In this document: one piece after another, positions 56,441-64,000 of the stretch
Numbering within the stretch: position 1 is the first letter of the stretch
Layout of the letters: each line of letters starts with the position of its first letter
NCBI GenBank assembly: GCA_027923505.1
Contig: BROI01000029.1
Coordinates: 186,001 to 250,000, forward strand
Direction of reading: 5' to 3'
Origin: Mayamaea pseudoterrestris
Lineage: Eukaryota; Bacillariophyta; Bacillariophyceae; Sellaphorales; Sellaphoraceae
Length of the DNA: 64,000 nucleotides
Notes under the pieces: model-generated
The model's database searches: none
The model's input: the letters and a program-made list of their open reading frames with translations, nothing else
What the model was told of the DNA's origin: nothing
Position numbers and translations under genes: made by a program

Positions 56441-57049
56441 TTTTGTCAAAGTAAAACCTTGAAAAAGAACTTTATGCACATTTGACATTTTTTGTTGAAT
56501 ATGATTCGTCGCTAGCGACAAATCAGCTGTTTCTGTACATATACCTTGACGATGATTGTACAACTGCCACCAACCGACTTTGACGACGACGACGACCATG
56601 GCACCATCGACAAGCACTGGCTAGCCATACTGATTGCTGCTAAAGATGGATGTTTGTATTTGCCATGACAAGAAGCTTGCTTGAGCTTTGTAATTGGTGT
56701 TATAATGATGATTCCCTACGAAAAGGACAACGTGTTTGCTGCGAGCAGCAGAACTGATGCTCCACACAAATCGTGCTGTCGCGGGATCTACAGTGCCCGC
56801 GCCAGCAAACCAACTGGATAGATCAAATCGTCATATATTAATTAGTCTACTTTAATTGTTAAATAAAGAGCAGCGGTCTTCTTCAGCTTCTGATTATGGT
56901 GGTCGGCAAGCGGCAAGGAGCGTCGTCGAAGGCCAACGGTTCATCTTCATGGATGGCTGTGCGTAACTATGTCTATTTGTGACTATTGATAATACCATTT
57001 CTAACGATTTGTACTTTATCCCGTACAGTCGCAGAAATTCTGTATAAGA

Positions 57050-57145
57050 AACGTTCTGATAGTATTCTGCTGATAAAGTAAAGTTCTGATAGCAATGTGC
57101 TGATTAAGCAAAGTTCTTATAGCGAAGTGCTGATAGAAGAATTTA
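57050..57145 (+). repeat. Right subterminal repeats of the 1087-bp element
   Basis: About four diverged units of GTTCTGATAGYA and TGTGCTGATWAAG type, in the same orientation as the left set. Confidence 0.7.
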
Positions 57146-57769
57146 GCCTTCGCAAAACAGCTAGGCGTGCCGGCGCGCCACGCCAGCCATGCCAGCAACG
57201 GCTTTTGGGTCTCGTCAACGGAATGATGAGTGCCAGTGTGACATTTTCGGCGAAAAGTCATTTTACCGGACGCTCCAGAGTATGTACTCCACTTGCTTCG
57301 ATCCACGAATACTTCGATCGTGTACTCCAGTATGCAGTATTGGAATCGGCTCTCGTGCCACGTGTATTCGTCTATCACACAGAATGTACATTTATTTCTT
57401 CAATGACGACAGATTACCACAAAGACAATCGCACATAGGCTCAAGAAAAGAATGCTTTATATTGCCTAATTCTTATTGATATTTTGTAACAACCAAACTC
57501 AGCGTGGAAAGATTTGCAGAACAGGTGCAGATTGTAACGACAGCAACTGTATCTTTCAGTGTATCATCAGTACACCTCCGCTTGCATCACCGGACCTTGG
57601 ATTTCTGACGGCTTCTCTGCCCGCCAATCTACTCTTATGCCCCGGCATGTGTTATTGCATGGTTATCCAAGCAGACGTGAGTAAAGGAGAGTCTGTCCGA
57701 GTCCAATCCAAAGACAGTTGCTGCTGTGTCGGCAAACAAGTGAACATATATACTTTCAAGGTGTGCACT

Positions 57770-58487
57770 ATGTCGCTTGAAGACGACGATATTGACGACT
57801 CTGACAAGGGCGAACGAAAGCGCCAGCGTGAGAAGCAGAGACGAACGGATTTGGCGTCGGCTTTTGAGGAACTACAACTGACACTGACCATCGTTGATCC
57901 AACTGGTAGTCGGTGCAACAGAGCCACTTCGGCAGATGGCGATGCTGGGGCGCCATTTACCCGTCTCGATCTGATTCGGAAATCCACTGAATCATTGAAA
58001 CGAATTCACAATGAGAATCAAGAGTTACGTCGGATTGTCAACAGCAAGGCCATTGATGCTGTAAGTGCATTGGCAGCAGCGAAAGTTTACAGTAGCCATG
58101 TAAAGGGCCAACATTATGTACTAACTGCACGATTTCCATCTCTTTCGAGCATAGCCTCAACCGATGCTTGCTGCCAGTTCCTGGGCGCCTGAACTGGGTC
58201 ATTCCCATGGGTACCAGGGGCAACATGCAGCACCAAATTATTTTCAGGGTTATCATTATCAGCAAAATCCGTTCTATCGAGGATATAATCCACACACGAC
58301 CAGTCAACTGACGGCAGGAGAAGCTGGTTATACTGGATACACGGAAGGTTGGGATGGAAACTCGCAGATGCCACCACTTCAATTGCCACACTACGAAGCT
58401 CATTCAGGCACACATCAGCCGCATATGGAGCCACCGTCGCCTCTCACCAGATCTTCGGCAGCGCGAACGGATAAAGATAGAGATTAA
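57770..58487 (+). CDS. bHLH transcription factor, copy 1
   Basis: The start is ATG at 57770; the frame is open upstream, but with Cys-rich nonsense-like sequence. Exon 1 ends at about 58099 (GTAAAG donor; GTTTAC at 58085 is the alternative) and exon 2 is 58155-58487, giving about 220 residues. The bHLH domain (about 15-80) has basic region RKRQREKQRRTDLASAFEEL, a loop of about 25 residues, and helix 2 LDLIRKSTESLKRIHNEN. The C-terminal part is rich in Gln, Tyr, Gly and Pro, as in activation regions. It is related to the gene at 60486. The upstream boundary touches the duplicated block. Confidence 0.8.
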
Positions 58488-58737
58488 AGCTTTCCCTTGG
58501 CATGCAATGGAGTACCGGTCATAAAGTAGTGATTCGGCGTAAATGTAACCAAATTTTGTGCTCATTCCTTCACCATTAACCTTTATTTTACTGGCAAACA
58601 TCTATCAGCACTGGTGATTATTATCTAATTGTTTCTCCCTTATTACTGGATGCTGTAGGCCCCAGTGATTTACAGTACTGTCGTGAGTAACAAGATGGAT
58701 GCCTCTGTTGGTCGAGTTCGTAAGAGTAGCTACCGAA

Positions 58738-60080
58738 CATAGCCAGAACACAATTCATGGAACAAGACTTTTGGGGGTAGTCTTTGAAGGCCACACACTG
58801 TAGCACCATGGAGCTGGTTAATGTGGGGCCCTTTGCCCTCCCAAACAACTGATGCATCACGTGAGCTGGATTTGATTGTTATGCACCAATCTTACCGCAT
58901 ATATGTCTTCAAGAATAGCCAACACAGAATTCATGGACAAGACTATTGGGGGTAGTCTTTAAAGGCCACACACTGTAGCACATGGAGCTAAATACTGTGT
59001 GCCTGTTTGCTCTCCCAAACAACTGATGCTACATGTGAGCTGGATATGATTGTTAGTCACCAATCTAACCGCATACATGTCCTCAAGCATAGCCAGAACT
59101 GAATTCACTGAACAAGACTATTGGGGTTAGTCTTCAAAGGCCACACACTGTAGCACCATGGAGCCGGTTACTGTGTGGCCCTTTGCCCTCCCAAACAACT
59201 GATGCTACATGTGAGCTGGGTATGATTGTTGGTCCCCAATCAAACCACATACATGTCCCCAAGCATAGCCAGAACAGAATTCATGGAACAAGACTATTGG
59301 GGGTAGTCTTTGAAGGCCACACACTGTAGCACCATGGAGCTGGTTACTGTGTGGACGTCTGCCCTCCCAAACAACCGATGCTACACATGAGCTGGATATG
59401 ATTTTTATGCACCAATCTCACCGCATACATGTCCCCAAGCATAGCCAGAACAGAATTCATGGAACAAGACAATTGGGGGTAATATTCGAAGGCCACACAC
59501 TGTAGCACCATAGAGCTGGTTAATGTGTGGCCGTTTGCCCTCCCAAACAACTGATGCTCAACATTAGCTGAAAATAATTGTTATGCACCAACCTCACCGC
59601 ATACATGTCCCCAAGCATAGCCAGAACATAAATCATGGAACAAGACTATCGGGGGTAGTCTTTGAAGGCCACAGATTGTAGCACCATGGAGCTGGTTACA
59701 GTGTGGATGCCTGCCCTCCCAAGCACCATGGGGTCGGTTACAGTGTGGACCTCTGCCCTCCCAAACAATTGATGCATCATGTGAGCTGGATATGATTGTT
59801 ATGCACCAATTTCATTGCATAATTGTCCCCAAGCATAGCCAGAACAGAATTCATGGAACAAGACTATCGGGGTACTCTTTGAAGGCCACATACTGTAGCA
59901 CCATGGAGCTGGTTACTGTGTGGCCATTTGCCCTCCCAAACAACTGATGCTATATGTCAGCTGGATATGATTGTTATGCACCAATTTAACTGCATACATG
60001 TCCTCGAGCATAGCCAGAACAGAATTCATGGAACAAGACTATTGGGGGTAGTCTTCCAAGGCCGCACACTGTAGCACCTT
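58738..60080. repeat. Satellite of about eight 176-bp units
   Basis: Units are marked by TGTAGCACCATGGAGCTGG at about 58801, 58976, 59152, 59328, 59504, 59680, 59896 and a last partial one at 60072. Spacing is about 174-176 bp, except one interval lengthened by a 43-bp partial duplication. Each unit contains AACAAGACTATTGGGGGTAG and CCCTCCCAAACAACTGATGC. There is no gene in it. Confidence 0.92.
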
Positions 60081-60485
60081 CCTGCCCTGTGAGTGTGTTT
60101 AACCAGCGCCATATTAGTCCTTCCACTAATGTAAGGTCAATTCATGGGTTGTCTCCCAAGGTTTGATCAATAAGAGTAGTATCATAGTGAAGCGACACTT
60201 AGATGGCTGACGGTTAAATGAGTCTTGATTAATCTTGGATCGGTCATTGTCCGCAAACTTTCATGATTGTATACCGGTACGGGCGATTGCACTTTTTCCT
60301 CCAATCGTGTTCAAGGGCGTTGCTGAAAATGGCTGCGACGAAGTATTCACAACTCATTAATGAGGAAGAAGGCTCATTGTGGCGAATAGGTGACTGTTGG
60401 ACTTGATCACTTCTTGTTCTCGCATTTGGGGATCAAAGAAATTTATATTTAGGCAACTGCATACTCCATCCAAATACTTGTTTCA

Positions 60486-61334
60486 ATGCCATCTGGTCGC
60501 GGGCACCTTCACCTCGCTGAAGGCGACGCTGATCGAGCAGAGCAGAAACGACAGCGCGAGCGACAGAGGCGGAGCAACCTTGCGCATGCCTTTGAGGAAC
60601 TCAGAGAGGTACTAGACCAAGTAGACGAGAGCCATGTCTCCCCCGGCGATGAACTGGCGGCCCGCGCCGATACAATAACGCGAGCTTCCAGGACGCTGCG
60701 GCGATTAGTTCGAGAGAATATGGAGCTAAAGGTCGCTGTCGCTGGCGGAGCTTCCACGATTAACCCTGAGCGCATGCTACGAATGGCAAAGACAGATACA
60801 TCTGACAATCAGCTTCCAACAACCGATCCACTATTGACAAATGCAATGTCGAGCTTCGGTACCGGCTCCACGACCAATGCAGCGGTAAGAAAGGACAGGT
60901 GCCGTGAGTGACGAGTCACTTTGATGTACATTTCATCCGAGGCCTCACACTCAAATACGCTTTACAAACGTTTGATTCAGCATGCAGCGTTTGCGACGGC
61001 ATATGACTTCAAAGAGACATCGCAGCACGTCTTGCCTCTGGATCAAATGTCGATTCAGTCCCTCGTATCCTCTACACACACAAATGCCCAGCAACCTTGG
61101 GAGATGGCTCAAGCCAATGTTGCAAGCAATCCATATGCCATGTCACATTCTTCGCAAGAATACGAACCAAATGCAATTCCTGGACTTGATGCCGCGGCTT
61201 GGAAGCCTATTGACCCATCCTCAATGTTCCTTGTCCCAAATCCTCGAATTCCCGACAATCATTTCAGTCATCAAAATTTGCCGCCTGATATCAAACTGCC
61301 TGACGAAGGTGCTCAATCACGACAAGAGCTTTGA
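60486..61334 (+). CDS. bHLH transcription factor, copy 2
   Basis: Two exons (60486-60884, 60981-61334) with GTAAGA donor and TTCAG acceptor, encoding 250 residues. The bHLH domain (about 20-78) has basic region QKRQRERQRRSNLAHAFEEL and helix 2 DTITRASRTLRRLVRENMEL. The basic region, the loop length and the position of the single intron resemble the gene at 57770, so the two are paralogues. Downstream the chain is Gln/Pro/Asn-rich. I infer a nuclear regulator; targets unknown. A separate short ATG frame at 60329 was considered as an extra 5' exon but does not splice in frame. Confidence 0.83.
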
Positions 61335-62275
61335 TGACATGTTATTGGCTTACGCTTGGACTTGTTGCGAGACTGGCGATATAGTGGCTGGAAAGGATTT
61401 AGCATTTTGATTCCGTGATTCTCTCCATTACAAATCGCGCAATTTCCTCGATTACATTTTAAGCTCACTCAATTCACATCTACAAGTCGAGATTGACGCA
61501 ATGACGGAGAAAACGTGAGTGATGCCATCACTTGTCAAACCAGCGGCGCTGGCAACGATGCGGCGTGAGCCTGCAAGTGTACTAACCCATGGACAATAAC
61601 CTGCCTCTTCCTTGTGCCTAAAAGTACATACGTTCTTCAGACGTGTTGACTAAGCGGTAGAATAAGCAACCCCACCTTTACAAGCTGCCCAGAAGCCCGG
61701 GTCAATGATATGTTTGACCAAACTCTGGATTCTCCATCGGTCTGGAAAAGTATGTTTTCACCTCCGCGCCTCGATGCAGTACATTGCACTATCAAGCGAC
61801 GAACGCGACGAATCGTCAGTGCTCACAGCATACACTAAGGTTACTACATTAGTTTGCGGCTGAGATGTCAGCTGCTATTTTAAGATTCGAAATCTTGGAT
61901 TTACTGTTACCCTCCCCATAGAAGCGTGAATTCTCAGAGCCTGTTGAGGACCTACTAGACAACACATTCCTTACCACTGGAGGAATCTGCATTCCCGCTT
62001 GGCTCAACATAAAGTCTACATAGGCATAGCGCAACATAAAGCATAAAGCAGGCAAGCAAGCACACTTTGCGACTTGCCGCGCGTTACTAGACTATGATGC
62101 CTTTACGCGTACATCATGATGATCCGTCGCAGTAACATAAGCAAGAAAGTTTCCAAGGTCTGTTTCTATTGCGTCTAATGGTTAAAATCGCGAGGTACTC
62201 TATCCTTTTTGTATCTGTAATGTGGGCTGGTTGCGTTGTCGTTGATGTATTGTATACGATGCATGACCGACCTGT
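61335..62275. other. Intergenic stretch, nothing seen
   Basis: This is the shared 3' region of bHLH copy 2 and the subtilase. No coding frame, repeat array or RNA gene is supported. Confidence 0.4.
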
Positions 62276-64000
62276 CTAGCAGCACGATTCTACTGACTGG
62301 AGGCACGTCAAGGCAGGCTCTAGCTGTACAAGACCGTATCCGTAAGCATTGTCGACACCATATGGTCCCAAGTCCTGCGCCGTTTGTTTCAAGCACTTCT
62401 CAACTTGTTGGTTTGTGCAGCTGCGGCATTCCCGCCATATGACGCCTATCGCCCCAGTGACGGCTGGTGTAGCCATCGAAGTTCCATCCTTAATACCAAA
62501 ACCAAAATTATTCGTCTCGAAGGTCACACTGGTGCCAAGGTAGTTGCTCAGAAGATTTTGGCCCGTCGCATTATCAACAGCGACGACTGGAATGGAAACT
62601 CTTGTGTTGAAGGCCAGCTTTCCGCCGAACGATTGATCAGTCGTGGCCTGATAAACTATTATTCCGATGCCCAGCCCTGCCTGGCACCGCCGAGCTTGAC
62701 CTTCATAGCCCTGTCGATTGCTTCTGTTTAGTTGAGTATGAGTATAAAGTTGTCAGCAGTTGTCGTAGCTAGGCGGGACAGTCCACTGAACACGTTAGCT
62801 TACCGTTGTATGAGACAAACATGGCCACCAGGACCGGGGCAGGCTTCGGTTGCTGCCTTTCTAGGACATTGAACGATTGGCCCACTTGCTGGAGCATCGA
62901 ACATCTTTGATCGCTTCGCGTAAATCCCCATGAGCGTTGAGCCATCTTGCTCCATGGTCAGCACGACAAGCGGAAGACTTTCCGCATTCGTCAGTGGAAC
63001 TGTTGATATGATATTGCGGCCAAACGCAACCAGATCTACTCGATTATTCGTTTGGGAAAACCAGGAGCTTTGCAAGTCCTCGTCAACCGAAGCGACGGAA
63101 ATGACGGACGTGTATGAGGCTGGATAGAGGTACTCGCCCGTCGCCCCGTTATTGCCAGCGGCGGCAACGACGAGACGATTCTGGTTGTAGTAAAGATCGT
63201 CAAAGAATTGGTTCGTCGACTGTAGGTACGATGACACCACAATGGAGACATTGATTACATTGGCACCATTCTGCGCAGCCCATTCAATGGCACTGAGAAT
63301 GTCGCTCACGTAACCAATGCCATCACTCATGAGTGCTTTTCCAATCAGATAGCAAACGTTGCCGTCCGGAATCATGCCCTCGATTCCCAAATTGTTGTTG
63401 CCGAGGGCACCGATTGTCCCCATCACTGCGTGCATGATAATTAATTTGGCGAAACGGTGAGATGAGAGCGAATAGTAAGCGGCATTGCACCATAGACATT
63501 GCTCGCGCACTCTCGTACAAAGGGTATACAACATACCGTGAGTTCCATGTGCGTAGAGCGGAGTACTCCAAGAATCTCCATCGTAGGTGCTGGCAAAGTC
63601 TTGACCGACGCAATTCTCGGGACGTGACCGACACGGCAAGTCATAATGCGAAATGTCTGTGATAAAGGAAGAACAATGAGCATCGTGTCTGTTTGGTAAT
63701 CATGTTACCTATAAGCTCATGTTGCGTTCACTCACCTACTCCACTATCAACAATTCCAATCTTGAAACTGCTCGGATCGCTGCAACTTCCACTCGTCGTT
63801 GCCGTCTTTTCCATAGTCGACTCCATTCGACCAGCGTAGCCAGGCGGCCCTTGAATGTTTGCCACATTGAACGGAACGACTTGACTGGCACAGGTCGCAA
63901 TGAGATCAGGCTCAATGTAGTTGATATTCTCGTCCAAGTCCAAATCGTTTAATGCGGCGACAGAAATGGTGGTTGCCATGGCGTTAATGGACGCAAATTC
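62276..64000 (-). CDS. Subtilisin-like serine protease (S8), 5' truncated by the window
   Basis: Four exons are visible, 63736-64000, 63537-63656, 62804-63425 and 62276-62723, encoding 484 residues without a stop. The frame is open to the right edge, where INYIEPDL marks the end of an I9 inhibitor propeptide, so the start and signal peptide lie outside; the ATG at 63979 is internal. The catalytic triad is Asp (IGIVDSGV), His (AHGTHVMGT, restored by the second splice) and Ser (KDGTSMATPA); the oxyanion Asn is in AAAGNNGA. A protease-associated-like insert precedes the Ser segment. Cysteines in the mature domain suggest disulphides, and the protein is probably secreted. It ends with CLQSVESCC. 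Confidence 0.92.

Larger units (their letters stand above)
56189..57275. mobile_element. 1087-bp non-autonomous element with CAG target duplication
   Basis: The ends are inverted repeats of about 40 bp, reading inward GAGCTTCCGGTAAAATG and GAGCGTCCGGTAAAATG. CAG flanks both ends (56186-56188, 57276-57278), and the left duplication copy has a single CAG at the same place (51509-51511), so a 3-bp target duplication is directly visible. No transposase is encoded. A hairpin of about 14-bp arms lies near 56275-56308. Confidence 0.9.
55450..57470 (+). repeat. Right copy of the about 0.93-kb duplication, split by an insertion
   Basis: 55450-56188 and 57276-57470 together match 50768-51690 in order and direction. 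The interruption is the 1087-bp element. Similarity fades near AATTC, the same place where the left copy meets the transposon. Confidence 0.88.

Noticed and set aside
60329-60389. Possible extra 5' exon of bHLH copy 2 (MAATKYSQLINEEEGS)
   Set aside because: A GTGACT donor follows, but no downstream acceptor restores the bHLH frame without a stop.
1-64000. CRISPR array, prokaryotic operons or tRNA genes
   Set aside because: Tandem repeats here lack spacer structure, the genes have spliceosomal introns, and I found no tRNA-like B box with matching arms.

Overview
This window looks like nuclear DNA of a photosynthetic stramenopile, most likely a diatom. Genes lie on both strands and are split by short GT-AG introns (about 55-130 bp), and the standard code is used. 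Four proteins (PAO-like Rieske oxygenase, GDT1, AlgH-like, YGGT) begin with a signal peptide ending in an A-F or G-F cleavage motif, the bipartite targeting signal of secondary red plastids. Several proteins carry sequence patterns I associate with diatoms. The species cannot be told from the sequence alone.

Left part (1-17000): a 5'-truncated SpoU rRNA methyltransferase, tRNA m1A58 methyltransferase TRM61, a kinase/zinc-finger/PP2C fusion, an unknown membrane protein, a plastid Rieske oxygenase, TRAPPC13, a frameshifted RGLE-motif protein, EMC5, and a nucleotide cyclase fused to a cyclic-nucleotide phosphodiesterase. Two of these proteins put opposing activities in one chain (kinase with phosphatase; cyclase with phosphodiesterase).

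Middle (17000-50000): plastid GDT1-type transporter, two tandem-repeat blocks, an unknown protein with conflicting frames, an acidic protein, peroxisomal-type catalase, an ankyrin-like protein, ESCRT-II VPS36, a small unknown, COP9 subunit 3, plastid AlgH-like protein, a secreted cysteine-rich protein, a very long separase gene, a solitary 5S rRNA gene, plastid YGGT protein, an array of ACGTCA-containing repeats, an ARL6IP4-like protein, RLP24, an FZL/mitofusin-like GTPase and a sterol glucosyltransferase. Most are housekeeping genes of tRNA/rRNA processing, membrane traffic, protein turnover and mitosis.

Right part (50000-64000) is the dynamic region. A Rossmann-fold DprA/SLOG-like gene is followed by a 3.76-kb two-gene DNA transposon with 51-bp terminal inverted repeats. 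The transposon sits exactly between two direct copies of a block of about 0.93 kb that includes the 3' end of the DprA-like gene. The right copy is interrupted by a second, non-autonomous element of 1087 bp with a 3-bp CAG target duplication; the left copy supplies the matching empty site. Beyond it lie two related bHLH genes separated by a satellite of about 176-bp units, and a subtilisin-like protease whose 5' end lies outside the window.

Intron borders were placed by eye from frame, splice consensus and protein family fit. Gene names rest on recognised motifs, not on a search.
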